A stretch of DNA of 30,233 nucleotides from Anthropogastromicrobium sp963652495 (GCA_963652495.1 CAVJTU010000034.1:1-30233), one strand, 5' to 3'. Positions 7,162 to 15,130 are shown, counted from the stretch's first letter. Notes: generated by a model from the sequence alone, not told the origin. Numbers and translations are program-made.

Positions 7162-7230
7162 GATGTTGGGGGCAAAAGGCATCTTGCAAGCAAGCTTGCA
7201 TCGGCTTTCTGACCTTTTGACCCTGGTATC
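7162..7230 (+). repeat. Dispersed palindromic repeat, copy A (diverged and expanded)
   Basis: It begins GATGTTGGGGGCAAAAGGCA like the other three copies and ends with TTTTGACCCTGGTATC, but has about 30 extra bases in the middle, including the palindrome GCAAGCTTGC. It lies between the GH3 stop and the S1-domain gene start. Confidence 0.6.
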
Positions 7231-7233
7231 ATT

Positions 7234-10113
7234 TTATTGTAATTGTTCAAACCAGAAATAGCTGATTCCCATGATGCCCTTCATGGACAACTTTAACGTA
7301 ATGATCTCATCCACGTATCCCCACATCGCCATCTCTTCGGAAAGATTGATACAGACCTCCTGCATCGCGCCCTGTGTGTTTAACGCAAACACCTGAGAAT
7401 CCTTATCATTAATGGTAATCTTGAGCTTACTGCCCTCCACAGCGTAGAGCTTTAAGTGAAGTTCGCTGCCAAGGCTGTCGTTGTCGCCCATCGTATACTC
7501 CATCATCGCTTCCTGCGTCTTATTATTGACGCTAACCACCTGCGCACCCTCTTTTCTTAAGATGCGAACATTTCGGCACTCATCATACAGCCATGCACCT
7601 GTGATGTTAGCAAAATCACGGCGCATACGAATGTCTCCTTCAAGGCATATCACTGCTTCTGCCGGATGCTTCGCTCCATCACTTTCGGTAATCTGCACCG
7701 GTGTATCCGCATTTTCTCCAACCCAAATGCGATAGCTTCCGTCTGCAAGCATCATGCTCTCAGTGATCACATCGTAGATCATCAGTTCACGGAATGGAAT
7801 CCGGATCGTTACTTCTTTTGCTTCGCCCGCATGCAGCATCACAAATGCAAAGCCGACAAGCTTTTTATCCGGAAGAGTCAGCGTTGACTCCTCTTTTGCC
7901 GCATAGATCTGGACAATCTGAGCCCCGTCACGATCGCCTGTATTTCGCACACACAGCACTGCCTTTAGCTGCTCCTTCTCCTGCTCAACCGCAAAGATAT
8001 CACAGGCAAATGAGGTGTAGGACAAGCCATAGCCAAATGGAAACTGCTTTTTACCTCTGTAGTACTGATAGGTCTGGCGCGTGCGGATAATATCGCACTC
8101 ATTTTTTGCCGGGAGGCTCTCAAAAGATGAATACCAGGTCATATTTAGTCTGCCGGACGGATTATACATACCGGACAATACATCCGCGATTGCATGACCC
8201 AGCTCCTGACATCCGGACGGACTGAAAAGAATTGCCTTCGCATCCTGCAGCGCAGACAGATCATGCGGATAATTGCTCACAATAACCACGATTGCCTGCG
8301 GATTTGCATTTTTTACAGCTACAAAAAGTTCCAGCTGTGCCTTCGGCAGCGCATATTGCTCCCGATCCTGACCGATCTGACCATTGATCACCGGATTCGT
8401 TCCAAGCACGACAATCACCTTGTCTGCCTCTGCCGCTAACGTCACCGCGCGCGCTGTGCCGTCCCAAGTCTGCTCGATGCCAAACAGCGCCCGGTTCTCA
8501 CCCGGCCAGCCAATGCCAACCTGCTCATCCGTCGCTGCGCGAAGCATTCCCTCGCTGTCCCAGTATACATCTCTTGCGCGCCACGTTGTCAGACGAAAAT
8601 ATCCGTCAGACTGCATCTCCACGCAGAAGCACTCCTTTACATGACGTCCGAATGCCTCCTTGCGGTTGGCAAACAGCTTACCATCCTCGTCCACGCTTGT
8701 AAGATAGCAGCCGGTCGAAGCCGCCTGCAGATTTATCTTACTCTGTCCCCAGTCGGTAATGACAAACTCCTCTGCCTCCGAGCGCGAGCCCAATGCCAGA
8801 CGCCCTTCCTGTGTCAGGCATACGTAGCGCTCCCCGCAGCGCAGGCAAAATCTCATCTTCCCGTCTGTGTAAGTTACGTTTCCCAAAGGAAATGCCTCAC
8901 GTATTCCATCATATGGCGTGACGCGGTATGGCGGGATGCCTCCGTTCCAATCCTTTAACCACTCATTCGCAAGTGGTCCGATCACGGCAATTTTTTCTTC
9001 CTTATGCGGATCAAGCGGCAAAATATGATCCTCATTCTTTAAAAGGACAATCGACTCACGCCCTGCTTGGCGCGAAAGCTCTGCATGAACACTTCCCCCC
9101 AGAAGAGATTCGTCTGGATTTGCGAACGGATCGTCTTCTTTCTTATTGAACATGCCCAGGCGAATCCTTGTCGCAAAGGTGCGACGCACCGCCTGATTAA
9201 TGTCCTGCATCGTAAGAAGTCCTCTGTCGTAAGCGCTGCGCACGGCACACGCCACATACTCAGGCTCATCTGCAAAACAGTCTACCCCTGCCTTCACTGC
9301 AAGAGCTGCCGTCTTTGCGATATCTGAAAACTGTTCGTCCTGACACAGCTCGGCAAGCGAACATTCATTTCCAACAATGTGCCCCGAAAAACGCCATTCA
9401 TTGCGCAGCAACTCCTGCAACTGATCACACGCAAGCGCCGGAACACCATTAATCAGGCTGCTCGCTGTCATAACACCCTCTGCGCCCCCCTCAGTAATAC
9501 ATCTGCGGTACGGCTCCAGGTAGTATTCATAGAAGCTTCGCGGATCAATCGACACACGAAGCGGTCGCTCCTCTGAATTATAGCCTGTAAAATATTTGAG
9601 CGTAGATGCTGTCCTGATGTACTTTGGATCGTTTCCTCTCATTCCCCTGATATAAGACGATGCCATGCATCCCCCCAGATAGGGATCTTCTCCATAACCT
9701 TCTTCTGTTCGTCCAAAGCGTGGATCGCGTTCCGGCTCTGCCATAGGAGCCCAGCGGCACAAACCACCATGCTCACCCTCGCGATAGTAGAGAATCCTCG
9801 CTTCATTTCCAACCGCTTCACCGATCTTTTCCATCAGCTTTGTATCCCATGTCTGACTCATGCCAAACGGCTGCGGAAATGTTGTCGTTGGCTTCGGTGT
9901 TCCCCAGTTTACGCTTCTGTCATGCTTTGCTTCCACACCATGAGCAGCTTCCTCTCCCAGATAAGTACTGCGGATTCCAAGGCGCGTAACCTCCGGTGTA
10001 AGCGTTGACAGCATTTTGCACTTCTCATTCAGCGTCAGCGCCTCCATCAGCCAATCCAACCGTTCCTTGATATCAAGTGAGGCATCCCACAATGGTGTAT
10101 TCTGGTTTTCCAT
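7234..10113 (-). CDS. Glycoside hydrolase family 3 (beta-glucosidase/xylosidase-like), Asn at the nucleophile position
   Basis: A 959-residue GH3 protein. The N-terminal TIM-barrel-like domain (about 10-320) has GGLCRWAPMAEPERDPRFGR with EEGYGEDPYLGG, and TLKYFTGYN where most GH3s have KHF. The usual nucleophile motif (SDW or SDC) reads IVGNECSL, with Asn249 at the aspartate position. The C-terminal alpha/beta sandwich (about 350-660) is split by a roughly 120-residue insert (418-540) resembling fascin or other beta-trefoil repeats (LFANRKEAFG). A fibronectin III-like domain (about 710-800) and a C-terminal carbohydrate-binding-like sandwich (840-959) follow. No signal peptide is seen, so it is probably cytoplasmic. 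It follows a BlaI-type gene by 59 nt. Substrate unknown; activity is uncertain because of Asn249. Confidence 0.88.
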   Translation of the reverse strand: MENQNTPLWDASLDIKERLDWLMEALTLNEKCKMLSTLTPEVTRLGIRSTYLGEEAAHGVEAKHDRSVNWGTPKPTTTFPQPFGMSQTWDTKLMEKIGEAVGNEARILYYREGEHGGLCRWAPMAEPERDPRFGRTEEGYGEDPYLGGCMASSYIRGMRGNDPKYIRTASTLKYFTGYNSEERPLRVSIDPRSFYEYYLEPYRRCITEGGAEGVMTASSLINGVPALACDQLQELLRNEWRFSGHIVGNECSLAELCQDEQFSDIAKTAALAVKAGVDCFADEPEYVACAVRSAYDRGLLTMQDINQAVRRTFATRIRLGMFNKKEDDPFANPDESLLGGSVHAELSRQAGRESIVLLKNEDHILPLDPHKEEKIAVIGPLANEWLKDWNGGIPPYRVTPYDGIREAFPLGNVTYTDGKMRFCLRCGERYVCLTQEGRLALGSRSEAEEFVITDWGQSKINLQAASTGCYLTSVDEDGKLFANRKEAFGRHVKECFCVEMQSDGYFRLTTWRARDVYWDSEGMLRAATDEQVGIGWPGENRALFGIEQTWDGTARAVTLAAEADKVIVVLGTNPVINGQIGQDREQYALPKAQLELFVAVKNANPQAIVVIVSNYPHDLSALQDAKAILFSPSGCQELGHAIADVLSGMYNPSGRLNMTWYSSFESLPAKNECDIIRTRQTYQYYRGKKQFPFGYGLSYTSFACDIFAVEQEKEQLKAVLCVRNTGDRDGAQIVQIYAAKEESTLTLPDKKLVGFAFVMLHAGEAKEVTIRIPFRELMIYDVITESMMLADGSYRIWVGENADTPVQITESDGAKHPAEAVICLEGDIRMRRDFANITGAWLYDECRNVRILRKEGAQVVSVNNKTQEAMMEYTMGDNDSLGSELHLKLYAVEGSKLKITINDKDSQVFALNTQGAMQEVCINLSEEMAMWGYVDEIITLKLSMKGIMGISYFWFEQLQ

Positions 10114-10140
10114 AATTCCTCAGATCCTTTCAACTGACAA

Positions 10141-10169
10141 AGATGCTGCAGATATCTCCTGCAGCATCT
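10141..10169 (-). terminator. Perfect 11-bp hairpin between the BlaI-type and GH3 genes
   Basis: AGATGCTGCAG (10141-10151) pairs with CTGCAGCATCT (10159-10169) over a 7-nt loop. The T-run after it on the minus strand is short (TTTGTC), so it may be a leaky terminator or an mRNA-stabilising or processing hairpin separating expression of the two genes. Confidence 0.5.
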
Positions 10170-10172
10170 TTC

Positions 10173-10556
10173 CTACTTCTTTTCAAGTTCCTCTACAGCA
10201 GCTGCAGCTTCAGCCGCATTCTTTCTTGAAATTCCTTTGGCCAAGCATGCCTGCTGCACCAGCTCACTGAGAGATCCATCACACCAGAAATCCATAAACT
10301 GCTTTACCTGTGCTTCCAAAAACTTCTTATCATTGATTGCCGAAGCGTAATAGAACACACGTCCCTCTCTTCTTGCATTTACGTACCCCTTTTCAATCAG
10401 ATGCGCGATAAATGTACACACCGTTGACCGCTTCCAATCCTTCTGATACTTTTTTTCGAGTTCGTCCATAATGCCAAGCAGACCGATTTCCTGATCAGCT
10501 TGCTGAATACACCGGTAAACTAACATTTCACAATCCGTAATATCCGAAAACAGCAT
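10173..10556 (-). CDS. BlaI/MecI-family transcriptional regulator (second copy)
   Basis: A 127-residue winged-helix regulator of the BlaI/MecI family. It shows the start ITDCEMLVYRCIQQADQEIG, the recognition region KRSTVCTFIAHLIEKGYVNA and the basic wing RREGRVFYYASA. The C-terminal helices end in an Ala/Glu-rich tail (about 108-127). It diverges from the copy at 166-561 and is followed by no M56 peptidase. Its neighbours are a CaCA-like membrane protein (50 nt upstream) and a GH3 enzyme, so it may sense something delivered by or related to that membrane protein. A BlaI-core-like ACATATGT overlaps the probable start site of the operon. GAGAGGGA precedes ATG 10556. Confidence 0.88.
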   Translation of the reverse strand: MLFSDITDCEMLVYRCIQQADQEIGLLGIMDELEKKYQKDWKRSTVCTFIAHLIEKGYVNARREGRVFYYASAINDKKFLEAQVKQFMDFWCDGSLSELVQQACLAKGISRKNAAEAAAAVEELEKK

Positions 10557-10606
10557 AACATATCCCTCTCTTTCTCTTCTGATCGCCGCTTATAACTCAT
10601 ACTGTT

Positions 10607-11566
10607 TTAGTGCAGGCTAAAATTCATAATACCCACGAAAATCAAAGAAAAACACATCAGAAATAAAATTGCCTTGATCTTCCCGACCTCATTATTGATA
10701 TAAAACAATATGCCAAACACGACAATCGCTGCCACGCAGGCAAGAAGCAGGTAAGCTCCTGCAAAGGTAACGGTGATTGGAGAAATCACAGCTGTCAATC
10801 CAATCATCAGAAGCAGCCCCAGATTTCCTGTCGCAAATGTTGCTCTCATGGAGATCGGCTTCTGCATATTCATCCAGAATTTTCTGGCCACACGAACATA
10901 TTCCGGGAGTACAAGTCCTACACCGATCACAGCAAACCCAAGGACACCCTGCTCCACATTCAGGTCATAGGTGAGTGCTGCTGTGTTGTTCATCAGAAGC
11001 ACTCCGCCAAACCCTGCAAGCGCAAGTCCCACAAGTGTAAAGACAACGGACGGCACAAAATCGGTACCCGGACGACGCTGCAGCCTATGGCTCTTTCCCT
11101 TAAAATACGGAAGCGTCCACACAGCAAAAATCGCAGCTAAAACCAATAGAAAAATACCTGCACTGCGGGAGATCGTACTTGCCGGATGTCCCTTACTCCA
11201 CGTATAATTCGTAAAAACGATCAAGACCACAACACACACCAAAAGGATCACCAGATCACGAAGCGCGTTGCCCGCCAGACGATAATTTCCGGCAAGACCA
11301 ATCATTCCATAAATCAGAAAAAGCTGCAATACTCCGGCTGTCAGCGCAGCCACAAATACCATGTTTCCCAGACCAAACACACCGCCAAAAATTGCAATAC
11401 TCAAAAATGGCATGAGACTGAGCGCAAACCACGAAAAGATCCTCTCCTGTGCATCGGACGTCGGCTTCGCTCTCATGATGGATATTCCGCCTTCATTCAC
11501 CAGTCTTGTGCTGATGAGCAGCAATACATATCCAAGTATTGCCAATAAAACATTTGTTATCCACAT
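10607..11566 (-). CDS. CaCA-like (sodium/calcium exchanger) multipass membrane protein, degenerate
   Basis: A 319-residue, very hydrophobic protein with about ten membrane segments. Repeat 2 matches the alpha-2 pattern of cation/calcium exchangers: VIGVGLVLPEYVRVARKF (about 213-230, Glu222) and ATGNLGLLLMIGL (245-257). Repeat 1 aligns with the same pattern (ALSLMPFLSIAIF, then GLGNMVF) but has Phe54 where the conserved glutamate should be. One of the two ion-binding acidic positions is thus lost, so I infer altered transport or another function. Length fits the bacterial YrbG-like group. It is the first gene of a probable operon with the BlaI-type regulator and GH3 enzyme. The ribosome-binding site before ATG 11566 is poor: GGAGG lies 17 nt away. 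Confidence 0.72.
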   Translation of the reverse strand: MWITNVLLAILGYVLLLISTRLVNEGGISIMRAKPTSDAQERIFSWFALSLMPFLSIAIFGGVFGLGNMVFVAALTAGVLQLFLIYGMIGLAGNYRLAGNALRDLVILLVCVVVLIVFTNYTWSKGHPASTISRSAGIFLLVLAAIFAVWTLPYFKGKSHRLQRRPGTDFVPSVVFTLVGLALAGFGGVLLMNNTAALTYDLNVEQGVLGFAVIGVGLVLPEYVRVARKFWMNMQKPISMRATFATGNLGLLLMIGLTAVISPITVTFAGAYLLLACVAAIVVFGILFYINNEVGKIKAILFLMCFSLIFVGIMNFSLH

Positions 11567-11599
11567 AATTATTCTTCAACTAACCTCCGCAAGATTTAC

Positions 11600-11607
11600 A
11601 CATATGT
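11600..11607. promoter_or_regulatory. Possible BlaI-type operator core at the operon start site
   Basis: ACATATGT is the core of the BlaI/MecI operator (TACTACATATGTAGTA). Here the flanks match only partly. The site falls at about +1 of the predicted promoter, where a repressor would act, and the regulator is encoded in the same operon. Confidence 0.4.
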
Positions 11608-11610
11608 TTT

Positions 11611-11640
11611 ATTCTACCTTTATACACTGTTGATTGTCAA
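11611..11640 (-). promoter_or_regulatory. SigmaA promoter of the CaCA-like/BlaI/GH3 operon
   Basis: On the minus strand -35 TTGACA (11640-11635), an 18-nt spacer and -10 TAGAAT (11616-11611). It is 1 nt from the glnN terminator and 44 nt upstream of the gene start. Confidence 0.8.
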
Positions 11641-11641
11641 G

Positions 11642-11679
11642 TAAAAAGATAGCTGTCCGAAGAAAAATCTCCGGACAGC
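11642..11679 (-). terminator. Intrinsic terminator of glnN
   Basis: On the minus strand GCTGTCCG (11679-11672) pairs with CGGACAGC (11659-11652) over an AT-rich loop and is followed by TATCTTTTTAC. It lies about 120 nt after the glnN stop. Confidence 0.8.
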
Positions 11680-11797
11680 CAAGCAGTAGTTTTTATATCA
11701 TTTTTCTATCTTTACAGCACCAGATCAATTTGCACTTTTGCCATCTTCAAAAACATTTGCTATCGCTTATCTGCGGACAAATCTCAATCTGATCTCA

Positions 11798-13903
11798 TTA
11801 GACCTCGAAGAGTAAGTCGCCATAAGTCGGCATCGGCCATACCTTGCGCTCTACTAATACTTCCAGCTTATCAACCGGTGCACGCAGCCCATCCATTGCT
11901 TCCTTTACAGAATCCTTGTAATAGAATGCCTGCTCCTTGCCTTCCATGGCAACAGCCTTGTCGTGAACCTCACTGAGCTTCTTAAGTGCCTGATAAGTCT
12001 CGCCAAGCAATTCTGCGATCTCATGAAGCATACCTTCCTGAGTGGAGATATTTGCTGCTGCATATGCAGACTTGATGGTATTTACAGATGCAGCCAGGTT
12101 ATTCTCATACTTGATAACAGCCGGAATAATCTTCTTTGTTGTCATGTCGATCATGGTAGCAGCTTCAATATTTAAAGTCTTGCTGTAGGTCTCGTAGAAT
12201 ACTTCTGCACGAGCCTCAAGCTCTCTCTTTGTCAGAATATGGAACTTCTCATACATCTCAACGGTGGTCGGAGCGGTTACGGACTCAATAGACTCAACCC
12301 ATGTCTTTACATTCGGAAGTCCTCTTCTTGCTGCCTCAGCTACCCACTCATCTGTATAACCATTTCCATTGAAGTAGACATCCTTGTTCTCACGGACAAA
12401 CTCAGCAATTACTTCGCGCACTGCATCCTCAGTATGCTTGCCTTCTCTAAGCTTTGCCTGAATGGCATCTGCTGCATCGGAGAATGCCTCTGCCATCATG
12501 CTGTTCAATACGGTATTCGGCTCTGCAATGTTGCAGGAGGAAGCTACCATACGGAACTCGAAACGGTTTCCTGTGAAAGCAAATGGTGATGTACGGTTAC
12601 GGTCTGTAGGATCCTTATCCACTTCCGGGCACTCCTTAACGCCAAGGTCAAGCTTACCTGCCGGAATTGAAGTATCCGCATATCCCTTCTCGATAATCTG
12701 ATCGATTACACCGCCGACCTGATCGCCAAGGAAAATAGAGATGATTGCTGGCGGTGCCTCGTTTGCGCCCAGACGATGATCGTTACCCGGGTTGGAAGCT
12801 GCTGTACGAAGAAGAAGTGAATGCTTCTTAACTGCCTTCATAACACAAGCTACAACAAGCTGGAAACGTGTGTCAGTCTCCGGTGTCTTGCTTGGCTTAA
12901 ACAGATTGATGCCATCATCGGTGGACAATGACCAGTTGTTATGCTTACCGGAACCATTTACACCTGCAAATGGCTTCTCGTGAAGCAGGCATACAAGACC
13001 GTGACGTGTAGCTACCTTCTTTAAGGTGTCCATCAAAAGCAGGTTGCTGTCTGCTGCTACGTTGCTTACGGAGAAGATCGGAGCAACCTCATGCTGTCCC
13101 GGTGCAACCTCGTTGTGCTGTGTCTTTGCGGTGATACCGAATCTCCACAGCTCCTCATTTAATTCCTTCATGAAGGAACCGACACGCTCCGGAATGACAC
13201 CGAAGTACTGGTCATCCAACTCCTGACCCTTTGGTGCCGGTGCGCCAAATAAAGTACGACCGGTAAATACAAGGTCATCTCTCTGTAAGTACTTATCTCT
13301 GTCTACAATAAAATACTCCTGCTCCGGTCCAACACCTGCACTAACCTTTGTGGATGTTGTATTTCCAAGGAGACGAAGAAGTCTGATACCCTGCTCGCTG
13401 ACTGCATCCATGGAACGAAGAAGCGGTGTCTTTGCATCAAGTGCCTCACCTGTGTAAGAGCAGAATGCTGCCGGAATGCAAAGAATGGTTCCAATAGCAT
13501 CTTCCTTTACGTAAATCGGAGATGTCATATCCCATGAAGTATAGGATCTTGCACGGGAAGTATCACGGATACCACCTGACGGGAAGGATGAACCATCCGG
13601 CTCAGACTCACACAATTCTTTTCCGGTAAAGTCCATCATAACCTTACCATCCTCATCCGGAAGAGAAACGAAGGAGTCGTGCTTCTCTGCAGTAAGCATG
13701 GTCAATGGCTCAAATACGTGTGTAAAGTGTGTTGCACCCTTCTCGATTGCCCAGTCTCTTACTGCCTGTGCAACGATATCTGCAGATCCCTTCTCCAGCT
13801 TGCATGCCTTTACTTCATTATAAACCTTCTTAGGAAGGCGAGCTTTCATCTCAGCATCTGTAAAAACATTGCTGTTAAATAACTCTGTAATTCTGCCGCT
13901 CAT
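11798..13903 (-). CDS. glnN: Type III glutamine synthetase (GlnN)
   Basis: A 701-residue GS of type III, which makes glutamine from glutamate, ammonia and ATP. The length itself is diagnostic: GSI subunits are about 450 residues. Family signatures are GVGPEQEYFIVD (about 190-201), QHNEVAPGQHEVAP (262-275) and NGSGKHNNWSLST (316-328), with a C-terminal helical region that distinguishes type III. GSIII forms cytoplasmic double hexameric rings. The ATG at 13903 has GAGAGG at 9 nt. The gene has its own promoter and a leader of about 200 nt containing an intrinsic terminator, which suggests attenuation, probably by nitrogen status. A terminator follows. Confidence 0.97.
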   Translation of the reverse strand: MSGRITELFNSNVFTDAEMKARLPKKVYNEVKACKLEKGSADIVAQAVRDWAIEKGATHFTHVFEPLTMLTAEKHDSFVSLPDEDGKVMMDFTGKELCESEPDGSSFPSGGIRDTSRARSYTSWDMTSPIYVKEDAIGTILCIPAAFCSYTGEALDAKTPLLRSMDAVSEQGIRLLRLLGNTTSTKVSAGVGPEQEYFIVDRDKYLQRDDLVFTGRTLFGAPAPKGQELDDQYFGVIPERVGSFMKELNEELWRFGITAKTQHNEVAPGQHEVAPIFSVSNVAADSNLLLMDTLKKVATRHGLVCLLHEKPFAGVNGSGKHNNWSLSTDDGINLFKPSKTPETDTRFQLVVACVMKAVKKHSLLLRTAASNPGNDHRLGANEAPPAIISIFLGDQVGGVIDQIIEKGYADTSIPAGKLDLGVKECPEVDKDPTDRNRTSPFAFTGNRFEFRMVASSCNIAEPNTVLNSMMAEAFSDAADAIQAKLREGKHTEDAVREVIAEFVRENKDVYFNGNGYTDEWVAEAARRGLPNVKTWVESIESVTAPTTVEMYEKFHILTKRELEARAEVFYETYSKTLNIEAATMIDMTTKKIIPAVIKYENNLAASVNTIKSAYAAANISTQEGMLHEIAELLGETYQALKKLSEVHDKAVAMEGKEQAFYYKDSVKEAMDGLRAPVDKLEVLVERKVWPMPTYGDLLFEV

Positions 13904-14025
13904 GTTTTCAACCCTCTCATTCTATACTGATATGCAGCTCTGTCTGTTGTCTTTTCCTTGTTCTGCCTTCGCCGCAGAGCCGCCCAACCGAAGTTTACTT
14001 GTCAATTACTTTACAGCAATAAAGC

Positions 14026-14061
14026 AAAAAAAGGCGCCCTTATCAATAAGATAAGAACGCC
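14026..14061 (-). terminator. Intrinsic terminator in the glnN leader (candidate attenuator)
   Basis: On the minus strand a 12-bp stem (14061-14050 with 14044-14033, two G-U pairs) over a 5-nt loop is followed by TTTTTTT. It lies between the glnN promoter and the ORF, so unless something antagonises it few transcripts would reach glnN. It could instead end a transcript from fba; its 200-nt distance from the fba stop argues mildly against this. Confidence 0.75.
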
Positions 14062-14069
14062 CTTGTTCC
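14054..14069 (-). promoter_or_regulatory. Hexaloop hairpin overlapping the leader terminator (ANTAR-like antiterminator candidate)
   Basis: On the minus strand GGAAC-AAGGGC-GTTCT forms a 5-bp stem (one G-U) with a six-base loop that has A at position 1 and G at position 4. ANTAR-protein target RNAs use such hexaloops, the second of the pair overlapping the terminator 5' arm as here. The first hairpin of the pair was not convincingly found; a 6-bp stem with a 7-nt loop (14085-14105) lacks the A1/G4 pattern. Confidence 0.45.
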
Positions 14070-14109
14070 GGTCAGATCGTGACTGCTCATCGCTATCACC
14101 GATGACAAT

Positions 14110-14138
14110 AAAATAACTCATTTCAATCGGAAAAGCAA
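14110..14138 (-). promoter_or_regulatory. SigmaA-type promoter of glnN
   Basis: On the minus strand -35 TTGCTT (14138-14133), a 17-nt spacer and -10 TATTTT (14115-14110). It is 207 nt upstream of the glnN start. Confidence 0.55.
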
Positions 14139-14155
14139 GTGTTTTTTCGGAATTG

Positions 14156-14202
14156 TTTCACTTTTGTGAAATATCCCCTTTTTTCACGGCAAATCCGTGA
14201 AA
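14156..14202. promoter_or_regulatory. Two related inverted repeats upstream of the glnN promoter
   Basis: TTTCAC-TTTT-GTGAAA (14156-14171) and TTTCACGG-N5-CCGTGAAA (14182-14202) share the half-site TTTCAC. They stand 26 nt apart centre to centre, at roughly -60 to -100 relative to the predicted start. They do not have a U-tract on either side in terminator order, so a protein-binding role is likelier than termination. The protein is unknown. Confidence 0.5.
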
Positions 14203-14266
14203 TATTTGACACTCTGTCTATTGTCTCTCTGTCCGAAACCGCACTCTTAACTCACAATTAATCGAT

Positions 14267-15130
14267 TCAAGCCTTGCCTACAGAACCGAACAGTTCCATC
14301 TTTTCCTTAACGGTAGCCTTGATTGCCTCAGCACCCGGTGCTAACAGCTTTCTTGGGTCAAATCCCTTACCCTTCTGATCCTTGCCAGCCTCGATATACT
14401 CACGAGTAGCTGCTGCGAAGGACAGCTGACACTCGGTATTTACATTGATCTTGGAAACGCCCAGAGAAATCGCCTTCTTGATCATGTCAGCCGGGATACC
14501 TGTACCGCCATGAAGAACGAGCGGCATATCACCGACCTTCTCACTTACTGCTGCTAATGTCTCAAAGCTCAGTCCCTTCCAGTTAGCCGGGTATACGCCG
14601 TGGATGTTGCCGATACCGGCAGCCAGCATGGTTACGCCCAGATCAGCGATCTTCTTGCACTCTTCCGGATCTGCACACTCGCCCATACCTACAACGCCGT
14701 CTTCCTCGCCGCCGATGGAACCAACCTCTGCCTCAAGAGACATTCCCATGCCCTTACATACAGCAACCAGTTCCTTGGTCTTCTCGATATTCTCTTCGAT
14801 CGGCAGATGAGATCCGTCGAACATGATGGAGGAGAAACCAGCCTTGATGCACTTGTAGCATCCTTCGTAGGTTCCGTGATCCAGATGCAGAGCAACCGGA
14901 ACAGTGATGTTCATTTCCTCGATCATAGCCTTTACCATAGCTGCTACTGTGCCGAAACCGGTCATATACTTTCCTGCGCCCTCGGAAACACCAAGGATAA
15001 CCGGGCTCTGAAGTTCCTGTGCGGTTGCCAGGATTGCCTTGGTCCACTCCAGGTTATTGATATTGAACTGGCCTACTGCATACTTGCCGGCCTTTGCTTT
15101 CTTAAGCATCTCTTCAGCTGTAACTAACAT
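14267..15130 (-). CDS. fba: Class II fructose-1,6-bisphosphate aldolase
   Basis: A 287-residue class II, zinc-dependent aldolase that splits fructose 1,6-bisphosphate into glyceraldehyde 3-phosphate and dihydroxyacetone phosphate in glycolysis. Class II features are QFNINN (21-26), LHLDHGT (81-87, catalytic Asp84 and zinc His85), AEVGSIGGEEDG in the middle, and LHGGTGIP with KINVNTE. Length is typical. The ATG at 15130 has AAAGGAGG about 6 nt upstream. It has its own strong promoter and is divergent from the plus-strand membrane gene. The tagatose-bisphosphate aldolase group is close, so substrate preference is not proved by sequence, but the glycolytic role is most likely. Confidence 0.96.
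   Translation of the reverse strand: MLVTAEEMLKKAKAGKYAVGQFNINNLEWTKAILATAQELQSPVILGVSEGAGKYMTGFGTVAAMVKAMIEEMNITVPVALHLDHGTYEGCYKCIKAGFSSIMFDGSHLPIEENIEKTKELVAVCKGMGMSLEAEVGSIGGEEDGVVGMGECADPEECKKIADLGVTMLAAGIGNIHGVYPANWKGLSFETLAAVSEKVGDMPLVLHGGTGIPADMIKKAISLGVSKINVNTECQLSFAAATREYIEAGKDQKGKGFDPRKLLAPGAEAIKATVKEKMELFGSVGKA

Noticed and set aside
14177..14202. Hairpin TTTCACGG-N5-CCGTGAAA as an fba terminator
   Set aside because: On the minus strand it is followed by A's rather than U's, so it is not a normal terminator.
14600..15127. 175-codon plus-strand ORF opposite fba
   Set aside because: Antisense to a conserved aldolase, with no upstream signals or domain.
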